Part shown: positions 1-10,961 of the stretch, in pieces | Position numbering within the stretch: position 1 is the stretch's first letter | Layout of the letters: every line of letters begins with the position of its first letter | Origin: Myxococcota bacterium | GTDB lineage: Bacteria > Myxococcota_A > Bradymonadia > UBA7976 > UBA1532 | Direction: 5' to 3' | NCBI GenBank assembly: GCA_963169045.1 | Contig: CAUJDF010000030.1 | Span: forward strand, 1 to 55,012 | Length of the DNA: 55,012 nucleotides | The notes under the pieces: generated by a model | Told to the model about the DNA's origin: nothing | The model's input: only the letters and a program-made list of their open reading frames with translations | Databases searched by the model: none | Made by a program: the position numbers and the translations under genes

Positions 1-190
1 CGGCCGAAATGAGCCGCCGGCTGCGAGGCCGCCTTCCGGGGCGCTCCCCGCCGGGGCTCCTCGAGACGAGCTCGACGGGCCTCTTGGCCCGCCTTCGCTC
101 GTCTCTCCGGTGCCGCGCCGTGGACCGGTCGCCTTCGGCTCCCTGCGCTCCCGGCTGACGGCCTCTCGCTCGGCGTCCATTTGGGCCGAC
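1..190. repeat. Long imperfect palindromic intergenic element, copy A
   Basis: The non-coding start of the window folds back on itself. The outer ends are imperfect complements: CGGCCGAAATG at position 1 faces CATTTGGGCCG ending near 189. The centre is a strong stem, CGGGCC (76-81) and GGCCCG (86-91) with a TCTT loop, extended by GAGACGAGC facing GCTCGTCTC. Two further elements (13054-13230 and 48971-49083) share the core pattern CGACGkGCC-loop-CACGCC or CCCGCC. The left edge may lie outside the window. I see no reading frame worth calling. It could be a non-autonomous mobile repeat or a large terminator; the sequence alone does not decide. Confidence 0.5.
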
Positions 191-207
191 CCTCTGAGAC
201 GGATCGC

Positions 208-235
208 GTGACGGTGCGGGGGGATCTGGTAGTGT
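208..235 (+). promoter_or_regulatory. Possible promoter, leaderless start for the propeller lipoprotein
   Basis: GTGACG (208-213) and TAGTGT (230-235) with a TG two bases upstream resemble -35 and extended -10 boxes, spaced by 16. The expected transcription start falls at about the GTG start codon at 243, which has no clear Shine-Dalgarno sequence, so translation may be leaderless. Weak match. Confidence 0.25.
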
Positions 236-242
236 TGCCCAT

Positions 243-2255
243 GTGCGGGCAACCTCGGCCATCGTCAGCCTGATCGTGGCGTGGGGCGCCGGGTGCACCC
301 CGGTGCCCGACGAGCGGCCCACGCCCGTCGGGGTCCTGCCCCGGGTCGGCCGCAAGCCCGACGCTCCGCCGCGGCCCGCCGTGCCGCCCGAGCCGACGCC
401 TCCACCTCTCGTCGAGCCGCCGCCGCCGCGCGAGCCACCGGCGTCCGAGCCGGGGCCATTCCCGTCGAGCGCCGACGATCCGCTCGGGGCGGGCCGCCCC
501 CGGCCGGCGCCCTGGCCGCGAGACGCCGGGCCGGTGGCGGCGTCGGCCTTCGCCCGCCGGGTCGTCGCGGCCACGGACGTCGTGGGCGTGGTCCCCCTCG
601 GCGGCGACGGTCTCCTGGCGGTCGACGCCACCGGCGGCCTCTTCCGGTGGCGCGGCCCGGGCGGGTTCGTCGCCGAGATCACCCCGCTGCCCCCCGGCGT
701 CACCCGCGTCGAGACGGTGGGCGATGCGATCGTCGCCTGCGCGCCCGCCGCCGGCCCCGCCTGGTCGTCCGTCGACGGCGGCCGCGGCTTCGCCCGCCTC
801 GCCTTCGGCTGCGGCTTCGACGGGCGTCGCACCGTCGGCGGCACCGAGGCGCTCGCCGTCGCGGTGCTCGCCGACGGCACCTTCCGCGCGGGCCCGCTCG
901 CCGGCGGGCCCGTGCGTCGCGGGCGGGTCCCGTTGCGCGGCCCGTACACGCTGGGCGTCGACGGCGACCACGTGGTGGTGTTCGGCGACGACGGAGCCGT
1001 GTGGTCCATCGACGGCGGCGGCACCTTCCACCCCGCCCGCCTGCCGGAGGCCGGGCGGCCGGTCGCCGTGCGCGACGTCGCCTTCTACAAGGGCGCCGCC
1101 GTCGCGGTCGGCGAAGGCGGCTCCGCCGCCGTTCCGGCCCTCTACAGCCACGACGGCGGGCGCGAGTGGTCGCCGGTCGCCGACATGCCACGGCGGGCCG
1201 ACGATCTTGCCGCGGTCGTCGCGCATCCGCTCGGGCGCGTCGCCGCCGTGCCCCGCGTCGCGGGACCGGTCGTCGAGAGCCCCGACGTGGGCCGCACCTG
1301 GTGGCCCATCTCGTCGACGGCCACGTTCGTCGGCGCGGTCGCCCCCTGGGGCCGCGGCTTCGTCGCCGGCGCGCCCCGCGGACTGGCGCGCGCCACCGAT
1401 CCCGCGGCCTTCGTCCCGGCCGCGCCCCTCGACGCGCCGCTCTGGGACGCCGCCTTCACGCACCCGCGGGTGGCGATCGGCGCCGGCGTCGACGGCGGCC
1501 TCTACGCCACGACCGACGGCGGACGGCGCTGGTGGCTGATGCGCGGCACCGCCGCCGTGCGCTTCTGGGGAGTCGACAGCCCGGGGGGACACACGGTCGT
1601 GGCCGTAGGCGACGGCGTCGCCTGGCGCGTCGACGACCCGCGCCGCGGCTTCGCGGCGACCGAGCTGCCGTCGGGCTGCCGCGCCCGCTGGGTCCGGTTC
1701 GCGCCGACGGGCGGCGACGGCCTCGCCGGGTGCGACGACGGCCTGCTCGTCCGCACGAAGGACGGCGGCGGCGCGTGGGAGGCCGTCTCCGGCGCGGGCG
1801 TGGCGCTGGGACCGGCGGTCTGGCTCGGCGGCGGGCGCGTGGCGGCGCTGGCCCTCGGAGACGGCGCGCTCTGGGCCAGCAGCGACGCCGGCGCGACGTG
1901 GCGCAACGCCCGCGTGCCCGACGACGCGGTGCCCGTCCACCTCGCGCCGTGGGGCGGGGGACTCAGCTTGGTCACCGCCGACGGCCGGATCGCAGCGGCG
2001 TCCTCGGCCGACGGACCCTGGCCATGGACGCCGCCCCTCGACGCCCTCTGGGGCCCGCCCGACGTGCGCGCCCACCTGCCGCTCGGCGACGGCCGCGTGC
2101 TGCTGCTGACCGGGGACCGCCTCCTGGGGCGCGAGGCCGCCGGCGCGGTGCGCGCGCTCGCGGCGGTGCCCGGCGCCCGCCGCCTCCTCGTCCCCGGAGA
2201 TGGCGGCCTCGCCGTCCTCCAGGAGAGCGCGACGACCCTCCTCGAGCCGCGCTGA
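243..2255 (+). CDS. Secreted beta-propeller lipoprotein (BNR/YCF48-like repeats)
   Basis: A 670-residue exported protein. The N-terminus is a short hydrophobic segment ending in a lipobox-like GAGC at about residue 18, so it is probably lipid-anchored. A Pro-rich linker (about 25-95) leads to a long run of blades with the Asp-box pattern of BNR/sialidase or photosystem-assembly-like propellers (STDGG, SSDAG, TKDGG, YATTDGGRRW, each followed by W). It has no recognisable catalytic site, so binding or scaffolding at the cell surface is the reasonable reading. The GTG start at 243 is preferred because the overlapping ATG at 241 opens a frame that stops after ten codons. Not obviously in an operon with the downstream peptide gene, which has its own AT-rich leader. 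Confidence 0.8.
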   Translation: MRATSAIVSLIVAWGAGCTPVPDERPTPVGVLPRVGRKPDAPPRPAVPPEPTPPPLVEPPPPREPPASEPGPFPSSADDPLGAGRPRPAPWPRDAGPVAASAFARRVVAATDVVGVVPLGGDGLLAVDATGGLFRWRGPGGFVAEITPLPPGVTRVETVGDAIVACAPAAGPAWSSVDGGRGFARLAFGCGFDGRRTVGGTEALAVAVLADGTFRAGPLAGGPVRRGRVPLRGPYTLGVDGDHVVVFGDDGAVWSIDGGGTFHPARLPEAGRPVAVRDVAFYKGAAVAVGEGGSAAVPALYSHDGGREWSPVADMPRRADDLAAVVAHPLGRVAAVPRVAGPVVESPDVGRTWWPISSTATFVGAVAPWGRGFVAGAPRGLARATDPAAFVPAAPLDAPLWDAAFTHPRVAIGAGVDGGLYATTDGGRRWWLMRGTAAVRFWGVDSPGGHTVVAVGDGVAWRVDDPRRGFAATELPSGCRARWVRFAPTGGDGLAGCDDGLLVRTKDGGGAWEAVSGAGVALGPAVWLGGGRVAALALGDGALWASSDAGATWRNARVPDDAVPVHLAPWGGGLSLVTADGRIAAASSADGPWPWTPPLDALWGPPDVRAHLPLGDGRVLLLTGDRLLGREAAGAVRALAAVPGARRLLVPGDGGLAVLQESATTLLEPR

Positions 2256-2290
2256 CCCTTCGGGGTACGCCCGACGTCTCGGACCACGTC

Positions 2291-2317
2291 CGGACACACT
2301 CAGAATGTAGCTAGAAT
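2291..2317 (+). promoter_or_regulatory. Putative promoter of the peptide/prenyl-synthase block
   Basis: An unusually AT-rich patch (2301-2336) lies in otherwise GC-rich DNA. TAGAAT at 2312-2317 is a 5/6 match to a -10 box; CGGACA at 2291-2296 is a possible -35 with a short 15-bp spacer. A start near 2324 would give a leader of roughly 125 nt before the peptide ATG, containing the hairpins at 2337-2387. Confidence 0.35.
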
Positions 2318-2336
2318 CACTATGCGTGAGTACATT

Positions 2337-2387
2337 CCGGGCACGGGCGTGCCCGGAAAGATCTGGCGACCCAGATCGGGCTGGGTC
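2337..2387 (+). promoter_or_regulatory. Structured leader with one fixed and two mutually exclusive hairpins
   Basis: Hairpin A is CCGGGCAC (2337-2344) / GTGCCCGG (2349-2356) with a 4-nt loop. Hairpin B is GATCTGG (2360-2366) / CCAGATC (2371-2377). Hairpin C is GACCCAG (2368-2374) / CTGGGTC (2381-2387). B and C share bases 2371-2374, so only one can form at a time. All arms pair perfectly. The layout resembles an attenuator or ligand-switched leader, or an overlapping pair of DNA operators, 65 nt before the peptide start codon. No T-run follows, so intrinsic termination is not evident. Confidence 0.45.
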
Positions 2388-2451
2388 ATGCTCGACTACA
2401 TCGTCTCTGCAAATTTCTCGTAGCGTTCCGCCTTCACCGGGGGAGAAGACC

Positions 2452-2568
2452 ATGAACGGTCAGAACATCCGCGCCCAGATCCTCGCCAATCTCCGCAATC
2501 TGAAGGCCGCCGGCCCTCGCAAGCCCCAGGTCGACAAGCCGGTCCGGACCGTCACGCTGTACATGTGA
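2452..2568 (+). CDS. 38-residue candidate signalling peptide precursor
   Basis: A short gene with a purine-rich ribosome-binding site (GGGGGAGAAG, 2439-2448) before ATG; an upstream in-frame GTG at 2326 would put the leader hairpins in coding sequence and is less likely. The N-terminal half (residues 1-20) is a probable amphipathic helix rich in Asn, Leu, Ile and Arg; the C-terminal half (21-38) is Pro/Lys/Arg-rich and ends TVTLYM. There is no Cys, Trp or Ser; Tyr37 is the only aromatic residue. This helix-plus-basic-tail layout suits a leader-core precursor. It sits 52 nt upstream of a prenyl-synthase-like enzyme, as comX neighbours comQ in Bacillus, which leads me to infer a modified signalling peptide. 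ComX is prenylated on Trp, so modification here would need another residue, perhaps Tyr. It could instead be a small structural protein. Confidence 0.6.
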   Translation: MNGQNIRAQILANLRNLKAAGPRKPQVDKPVRTVTLYM

Positions 2569-2620
2569 GCCGCGAACGGAATCGGTCGTCTTCCTCGTAT
2601 CGGCAGGGAGGCGGCCGGCC

Positions 2621-4549
2621 TTGAGCGAAATCTTCATCGAGGACGTCGCGACGGCGATCCGCGCGGCGCTCGCGCGCCACGTCGAGCGCGCCGAGGACCG
2701 GGAGCGCCTGCACCGGCGCCTCGTCCGCCATCTGCCGGTGGGCGGCGCCAGCGAAGGCAGCGCCTTCTGCCCGCCGGTGTGGTGCCTGCGCATCGGCCTT
2801 CACGCCGGGCTGCCGGTCGAGGTGGCGGTGGCGCTGGCGGCCGCGGGGGCGTGCTTCTTCAGCGCCGCCGATCTGGCCGACGACGTGGCCGACGCGTCCG
2901 GCGGCGCGAACGTCGGGCAGGACGTCGACGACGTCTGCCGTCTGCTGTTCGTGCACCAGCGCCTGCTCCTGGCGCTGCCGGGCCTCCCCCTCGAGACGAG
3001 GGTGCGACTGTGCGACCTGTTCGCCGGCGCCGGGCTCGAGATGGTGGACGGGCAGGACCTCGACCTCGCCGGCACCGACGCGCCGCGGTGCGCGCCGCCA
3101 CTGCGCATCGCCGAGGGCAAGTCGGGCGCGGAGTGTGCCGCCTTCTTCGCCGCGCCGGCGCTGGCGGCGGGCGGGGAGCCGGCACCCTGGGCGCGCCACG
3201 GACGCGCGCTCGGCGCCCTCGTCCAGGTCCTCACCGACTATCTCGATCTCGTCCTGCATCCGGAGAGCGACGACTGGCAGACGGGGAAGCCGTCGCTGCC
3301 GCTGCGGCTGGCCCTCGAGGATCCGCGGCACGGCCCCGCGGTGCGCCTGCTGGCCGCCGGGGACCGCTCGGCGCCCGGTCGGCTGGCGGCCGCCTGCTGG
3401 CACCTCTGCCGGGCGGACGGGGCGGCCCGCTTCGAGGCCGTCGTCGCCCGCTACACCGCCGAGATGCTCGCCGCCGAGGCCGACGCCGGGCACCCGGTGG
3501 TGCTCGCCGCCCTGCGCGAGGACCTGGCGCCGTGGATCGATGGACTTCGGGGGGCGCTCGCCGAGTTCGCCGAGGATGTCGAGCCGTCGGCGGCGTCGCC
3601 GTCCGAAGACGCCGCGGCGTGCCGCCGCGCGGCGTGGGCCTTCCTCGCGGCGGATCCGACCTTCGACCGGGACGTGCCCGTCGACCGGCGCGGCGCCTGG
3701 GGGCTCGGGCCGGTCGCGGGCGGGCTCTACGACCGGCTGTTCGCGGCGGAGCTCCTGCGGGGTCAGGGCGACGTCGACGCGCCGCTGAAGCGCGCCTTCG
3801 GTCTCGTCGATCGGGAGGGGGCGCGCGCGCTGACCGGCCGGCCGGTGTCGCCGCCGGACACCGACAGCGCGGGCCTGGCGCTCGCGCTCGCGGCGGGGAC
3901 GCGCCGGGTCCGGCACCCGGGGGTCCGGCGCGGCGCCGAGCGGCTGCTCGCGGCGTTCGACGGCGCGGACCTGTGCCCGGCGTGGCTGCCCGACGTCCGC
4001 TTCCCCGCGGAGGACTGGGCCGACGGCGCGTGCCCGGGCGCGACGGCCCTCGCGCTGCTGGGGCTGTGGCGCGCGGAGGGGTCGCGGCATCGCGAACGGC
4101 TCTTCCGCTGCGCACGCACGCTCGCCGCGCGCCTGGCCGGCCCCGAGGCGCCGCCGTCGGCCTTCCACCCGCCCGTCGTCGTGGACTTCCTCGGCGTCCG
4201 GGCGCTCGCCGAGATCGGCGCCGCCGACGCGGGCCTGCGCGCCGGCCTCACCCCAGCCTTCGCGGCGGTCGCCGCGCGCTGGGCCCCGCGCCGCCGCCTG
4301 AGCGGCCGCTATGGGACGGTCCTCGAGACGGCGCTCGCCGCGTGGATGCTGGGCCGGCTCGGGGTGCTCGACGAGCCGGCGCCCGTCGCGCGCGCCCTCG
4401 TCGACGCGCAGGCCCCCGACGGCGGCTACGCGGCCGAGCCGTTCCACCGCCGCGTCGCCACGTCGGAGGCGGCCTGGTACGGCAGCCGCGTGGTGACGAC
4501 CGCCGCCGTGCTCGCCACCCTGGCCCTGCTGGACGGCCTGCGGCCCTGA
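2621..4549 (+). CDS. ComQ-like isoprenyl diphosphate synthase fused to a terpene-cyclase-like toroid
   Basis: A 642-residue two-domain protein. Residues about 40-300 follow the class I trans-isoprenyl diphosphate synthase plan: first Asp-rich motif D84-LA-DD-VA-D91, GQD at 144-146, conserved-type Lys in EGKSGAE (K167), and second Asp-rich motif TDYLD (205-209) followed by DDWQTGKPSLP (217-227). The order and spacing resemble ComQ, the ComX prenyltransferase. Residues about 340-642 look like the alpha/alpha toroid of prenyltransferase beta subunits and squalene-hopene cyclases, ending with QAPDGGY (597-603), PF (607-608), WYGS (619-622) and TTA. I see no DxDD protonation motif, so the toroid may not be a class II cyclase. 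TTG start with GGGAGG nine bases upstream. Alternatives: a bifunctional terpene enzyme unrelated to the peptide. Confidence 0.7.
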   Translation: MSEIFIEDVATAIRAALARHVERAEDRERLHRRLVRHLPVGGASEGSAFCPPVWCLRIGLHAGLPVEVAVALAAAGACFFSAADLADDVADASGGANVGQDVDDVCRLLFVHQRLLLALPGLPLETRVRLCDLFAGAGLEMVDGQDLDLAGTDAPRCAPPLRIAEGKSGAECAAFFAAPALAAGGEPAPWARHGRALGALVQVLTDYLDLVLHPESDDWQTGKPSLPLRLALEDPRHGPAVRLLAAGDRSAPGRLAAACWHLCRADGAARFEAVVARYTAEMLAAEADAGHPVVLAALREDLAPWIDGLRGALAEFAEDVEPSAASPSEDAAACRRAAWAFLAADPTFDRDVPVDRRGAWGLGPVAGGLYDRLFAAELLRGQGDVDAPLKRAFGLVDREGARALTGRPVSPPDTDSAGLALALAAGTRRVRHPGVRRGAERLLAAFDGADLCPAWLPDVRFPAEDWADGACPGATALALLGLWRAEGSRHRERLFRCARTLAARLAGPEAPPSAFHPPVVVDFLGVRALAEIGAADAGLRAGLTPAFAAVAARWAPRRRLSGRYGTVLETALAAWMLGRLGVLDEPAPVARALVDAQAPDGGYAAEPFHRRVATSEAAWYGSRVVTTAAVLATLALLDGLRP

Positions 4550-4562
4550 CGACGCGGAATGG

Positions 4563-4587
4563 CCGTTTCGCGGCCTGCTGCTAGACT
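4563..4587 (+). promoter_or_regulatory. Small hairpin and TAGACT box before the histidine kinase
   Basis: The 50-nt gap contains a five-pair stem (GGCCG / CGGCC with a TTTCG loop) and then TAGACT at 4582-4587, a possible -10 box twelve bases before the ATG at 4600. No convincing -35 or Shine-Dalgarno sequence is seen. It may give the kinase pair a secondary promoter. Confidence 0.25.
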
Positions 4588-4599
4588 CCCCGGCATCCG

Positions 4600-6071
<1,472 letters not shown>

Positions 6072-6075
<4 letters not shown>

Positions 6076-7190
6076 CCCGGCACACCGTCCTGGTCGTCGA
6101 CGACGAGCGCCAGACGGTCTCGGCGGTCAAGCACCTGCTGCGGCGTCGCTACCACGTCATCGGCGCCACCCGCGGCGACGAGGCCCTGGCCATGCTCGCC
6201 CAGGAGCCGGTCTCGGTCGTGCTGTGCGACCAGCGCATGCCGGGCATGACCGGCGACCGGTTCCTCGAGCAGGTGCGCAGCGCCTACCCCGACACGGTGC
6301 GCATCCTGATCACCGCCTACGCCGACCTGCAGGCGCTCATCCGCTCGGTGAACGGCGGCCAGATCTTCGCCTACGTCGCCAAGCCCTGGAGCCCGGAGGA
6401 GCTCGAGCGCACCGTCGACCAGGCGGCGGCCTATCGACAGCTGGTCGACGACAACCGGCGGATGACCGTCGAGCTGGCGGAGGCGAACCGGCGGCTGCAA
6501 CGCATGGTGGGCGAGCTGCGGCAGTTCTCGCATGTGGTGGCCCACGACCTGAAGGAGCCGCTGCGCACGATCGCGGCCTATGCGCAGTTCCTGCGGGACG
6601 ACCTCGGCGCCAGCTTCGAGCGGGCGGACGCCCGGTCCTACGCCGACGGCATCGCCCGCTGCGCCCGCAACCTGCGCGGGCTGATCGACGACCTGCTGCG
6701 CATCAGCGAGCTGGACCACCAGCCGACGACGGCATTCCCCGTCTCGCTCGACCTCGTCGTGCGGCGCGCGATCGAGCAGCTCGAGGGCGCGATCCGCGAG
6801 GCCGGCGCGGACGTCGCCATCGCCCCCGACCTGCCGACGGTGCGGGGAGACGCCCAGCGCCTGAGCCTCCTCTTCCAGAACCTCCTGTCGAACGCGATCA
6901 AGTTCAACGACCGGCCGCGGCCGCGGGTCGAGGTCTCGGCGCTGCCGCCGCTCGAGGCCGGCCGGGTGCGCGTCGCCGTCACCGACGACGGCATCGGCAT
7001 CCCCGCGGAGCAGCGGCAGGAGATCTTCAGGATCTTCCACAGGTTGCACACCAAGGACGACTACCCCGGCTCCGGCGCGGGCCTCGCCATCGTGCGCAAG
7101 ATCGCCGATAGCCACGGCGGATCTGTGGACGTCGAGGCCGCCGAGACGGGTGGCTCCCGCTTCGTGGTGACGCTGCCCGTCGCCACCTGA
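6072..7190 (+). CDS. Receiver-histidine kinase hybrid
   Basis: A soluble 372-residue protein with an N-terminal receiver domain (acidic pair D10-D11, phospho-acceptor D53 in LCDQRMPGMTG, T81, K104 in YVAKPW) and a C-terminal kinase: coiled coil 108-152, H158 in VVAHDLKEPL, then an HATPase with NAIKFN, DDGIGIP and GAGLAIV. It overlaps the preceding kinase by 4 nt. The order receiver-then-kinase suggests that the membrane kinase phosphorylates D53 and that this controls the second kinase, which must pass phosphate to a partner elsewhere. No DNA-binding output domain is encoded in the block, unlike ComA. Confidence 0.92.
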
Positions 7191-7218
7191 CGGGGGCGCG
7201 GGCGGCCCTCGCGCCTTC

Positions 7219-7247
7219 GTGACAAGCGCGCCGGCCACCCGTATCAT
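7219..7247 (+). promoter_or_regulatory. Sigma-70-like promoter of the IF2_N/DUF2325 gene
   Basis: GTGACA (7219-7224) and TATCAT (7242-7247), each 5/6 matches to the vegetative consensus, are separated by exactly 17 bp, in the gap before the TTG start at 7299. One of the best-looking promoters in the window. Confidence 0.5.
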
Positions 7248-7298
7248 CCGGAATCACGACGCCAGGATCGCGAGCTGAATGGGCGCCCCGGAGTCCGC

Positions 7299-8786
7299 TT
7301 GAAGACCAAAGCCTACAAGCTGGCGGCCGAGTTGGGCGTGCACGAGCAGTCCGTCCTCGAATGGCTGCGGGCGCACGGGTACCCGAATGTGCGTCGGGCC
7401 GACACCATCCGGGCCGAGGTGTGCCAGGCGGCCCGGCTCGCGCTGGGGCGCAAGGCCGCCGCCGGCCGGCGCGCGCCGCCGCCCCCGCCGCCGAAGCCGC
7501 GCCTCACCGGCGCGACGGCCCCTGCGCCCGTCGAGCCCGAGGGGCCGGCGCTCCGCGTGAGCTTCGCCGAGCTGCTCGAGTCGCACCTGCCCGCCGACGA
7601 GCGTTCGGGGGCCGCGGCGGCGCCGAGCGTCGTCGAGACCTCGCCGGCCCTCCCGGGGCCGCTCAACAAGACGCGGCCGCCAGCGCCGCCCGCGCCCCCG
7701 CCCGAGCCCATGGTGCCCGCCGCCGACGTCGCCCGCGCCCGCGGCGAGCGCGACGAGGCGCTGCGCCGGGCCGACGAGTGGCGCATCCGCTTCGAGCGCG
7801 CCCGCAGCGACCTCGAGGATGCGCGCACGCGGCTCCGTCCGCTCGAAGGCGCCGCCGAGGCCATGGCGGCGCTGCGCGCCGAGCGCGAGCGGCTCGCCCT
7901 CGAGAGCTCGACGCTGCGCCAGCGCCTGCAGGCGATCGAGGATGAGCGCGACACCCTCGAGGCGACCGCCGCGGAGCTGCAGAGCGAGCTGGTGGTGACG
8001 CGCGAGCACCTGCACCGCGTCGAGACCGAGGCCTCGCAGCGGCAGATCCTCGTCGACGACCTCGAGCTGGCCGTCCAGCGCGAGGTGGCCTGGCGCGCGC
8101 GGGCCCTCGAGCTCGAGCGCGCCGCCGTCGTCGGCGGCAACCTGGGCGCGGCCTTGCAGCGCCTGGGCCTCGGGGGGCTCGACGAGCAGCAGCGGATGCT
8201 GCAGGCGATCGTGGCCCAGCCCGAGGGCGTGCGCGACCTGCTCCGGGCGGTGCGCCAGGTCGATCCCGACGCGCTGGGGCGGCTCGTCCGCGACCGCCTC
8301 GTGCGCGTCTGCGCCCACCCGGTCTGCAACCAGGTGGCGGTGCTCGAAGACCGCCTGCCGATGCGCGTCGACAGCGGGCGCGATTGCGAGATCTGCCGGG
8401 GGAGCAGCGATCGGCGCTGGTTCCTCCGCATGGTCCGCGAGTGCGTGCGCGCCGGCGTGCGGCGGTTGCTCGTGATCGGCGGCCGCGACGTCACGCGCGA
8501 CGCGCTGCGCGGCCTCGCCGAGGGGCAGCCCGTCGACCTGCGCCTGATTGCCGACAACGAAGAGGTGCTGCCGGCGCGCGTGCAGGGCCGCATCGAGGGC
8601 AGCGACCTCCTCATCCTGTGGAGCGAGGCGGTGGTCTCCGTCGACGTCTCCGGGCCGTACGCCGACGCGGCGCGGCGCGAGCAGCGACCCGTCGTTCAGG
8701 TGCTCGGCGACCGCGGCGGCGTGGCGCCGATGGCGCGCGCCGTGTGCAACCGGCTCGCGCGCGACCTCGTCCTGAACGCGGGCTGA
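7299..8786 (+). CDS. IF2_N-like / coiled coil / DUF2325 protein
   Basis: A 495-residue mosaic. Residues 1-50 (YKLAAELGVHEQSVLEWL) resemble the small IF2 N-terminal helical domain. A Pro/Ala-rich linker runs to about 140, then a long charged coiled coil (about 145-275). A Cys pattern C338-x4-C343...C363-x2-C366 could bind a metal. Residues about 388-490 match DUF2325, a Rossmann-like family (LLVIGGRDVTRDAL; ends with a short VCNRLA helix). No enzymatic motif is evident. TTG start with CGGAG upstream. It is followed after 4 nt by the MoxR gene, so it may lead that operon. A nucleic-acid-associated or scaffold role is a guess. Confidence 0.75.
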   Translation: MKTKAYKLAAELGVHEQSVLEWLRAHGYPNVRRADTIRAEVCQAARLALGRKAAAGRRAPPPPPPKPRLTGATAPAPVEPEGPALRVSFAELLESHLPADERSGAAAAPSVVETSPALPGPLNKTRPPAPPAPPPEPMVPAADVARARGERDEALRRADEWRIRFERARSDLEDARTRLRPLEGAAEAMAALRAERERLALESSTLRQRLQAIEDERDTLEATAAELQSELVVTREHLHRVETEASQRQILVDDLELAVQREVAWRARALELERAAVVGGNLGAALQRLGLGGLDEQQRMLQAIVAQPEGVRDLLRAVRQVDPDALGRLVRDRLVRVCAHPVCNQVAVLEDRLPMRVDSGRDCEICRGSSDRRWFLRMVRECVRAGVRRLLVIGGRDVTRDALRGLAEGQPVDLRLIADNEEVLPARVQGRIEGSDLLILWSEAVVSVDVSGPYADAARREQRPVVQVLGDRGGVAPMARAVCNRLARDLVLNAG

Positions 8787-8790
8787 GCGC

Positions 8791-9722
<932 letters not shown>

Positions 9723-9726
<4 letters not shown>

Positions 9727-10961
9727 ACCTCCGCGAGCTCAACTACATCCTCTTCCCCGCCTGGGAGCGGTTCGAGCACAGCCGGCTCCTCCGGCTGCTG
9801 GGGCCCATCCCGGAGCTGACGGCCAGCCTGACCCACGAGGGGCAGGTCGTGTTCGTCGCGATGCTGATCTCGGGCGCTGCGGGCATCGATGTGCGGTTCT
9901 CGCACCTGTATCTGGTGTTCTGCGGGCTGGTCGGGCTGCTGGTCGCGGCGTATCTGTGCCGCCCCATGGCGCGCCTGGAAGGTGTCAGCCTGCGCGTGGA
10001 GCACCCCGGGCGGGTGGCCGCCGGCGAGGTGATGACCTTCACGATCGTCGTGCGCAACGAGGGGCCGCGCCCGGTGTACGCTCTCCGCATCCGCGGACCC
10101 TTCCTGCCCTGGGACGTGAGCTGGGTGGGCGGCGTGCCGTCGATCGCCTGCCTCGAGCCCGGGCGCGAGGCGCGGGTGACCCTCCGCGCGCGCTTCCTGC
10201 GTCGGGGACACCGCGCGCTGGGGCGCTTTCGCGCGATGTCGGTGCGACCGCTGGGGCTGGTGTCCGGGCGGCGCATCCTCGGCGAGCCCGTCGAGGTGAC
10301 GGTGGTGCCGCGCGTGCCACGGATCGTGGGCTTGCGGCGGCCGCAGGACTCGCGTCGGGCGGGCGAGCGGACGGCCCGCGGCGCGGTGGCGGGGGAGAGC
10401 TTCGAGCTGCTCGGCGTGCGGCCGTACCGCGCGGGCGACCGCATCCGCGATCTGCACGCGCGGTCGTGGGCGCGGGTCGGCGCGCCCATCGTCCGCGAGT
10501 ACCGGCGCCCCGCCCAGGAGCGCGTGGTGGTGATGCTCAGCGCCGTGGCGCCCGGGGTGCCGCGCGAGATCTTCGACGCGGCGGTGGAGCTGACGGCGGG
10601 CCTGGCGGCGGCGCTGGTCCGGGCCGAGGCCGACGTCGCGCTCTTCGTCGTCGGCGAGCCCGAGGTGGCGGCGTCGCACGTGATGCGGGGCGGCGCGCTC
10701 GAGCCGATGCTCGACCGCCTCGCCCTGGCCGAGGTGGTGCCGGTCGGCGCCTTCGACGCTCTTGGCGCCGAGGTGGCGCGGGCGGCGGCGGCCCACCTGG
10801 TGTTCGCGCGGTGGGACGCGGCGGCGGCAGACGTCGTCGAGCGGGTGCGTCGCTCCGGGGTGCCGATCGAAGCGTGGGTGGTGGCGCGCCACGGCGTCGC
10901 GGGAGGCGCGCGGGCGTTGCGGCCGGAGGAGATCGCCACGGGCGAGCTGAGGGTGGCGTGA
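9723..10961 (+). CDS. DUF58 membrane protein, MoxR partner
   Basis: A 412-residue protein with an N-terminal membrane region (about 42-80), a beta-rich domain, and the DUF58 signature (GVRPYRAGDRIRDLHARSWA, followed by VREY). The C-terminal half has the vWA-like fold expected of DUF58, with a VVVMLSAVAP strand, but the usual DTS of the metal site is not obvious. Overlaps the genes on both sides by 4 nt, implying tight co-translation with MoxR and the transglutaminase. Confidence 0.93.

Noticed and set aside
281-2314. A long open frame overlapping the propeller lipoprotein
   Set aside because: Arg/Ala-rich composition without domains; a shadow caused by the GC-rich third positions of the real gene.
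2326-2568. An 80-residue version of the peptide gene starting at GTG 2326
   Set aside because: The extra 42 residues are low-complexity, overlap the hairpin leader, and lack a ribosome site; ATG 2452 has one.
2552-4447. A 631-residue antisense frame over the prenyl-synthase gene
   Set aside because: No motifs, low-complexity Arg/Glu/Gly; the sense frame carries clear Asp-rich and toroid motifs.
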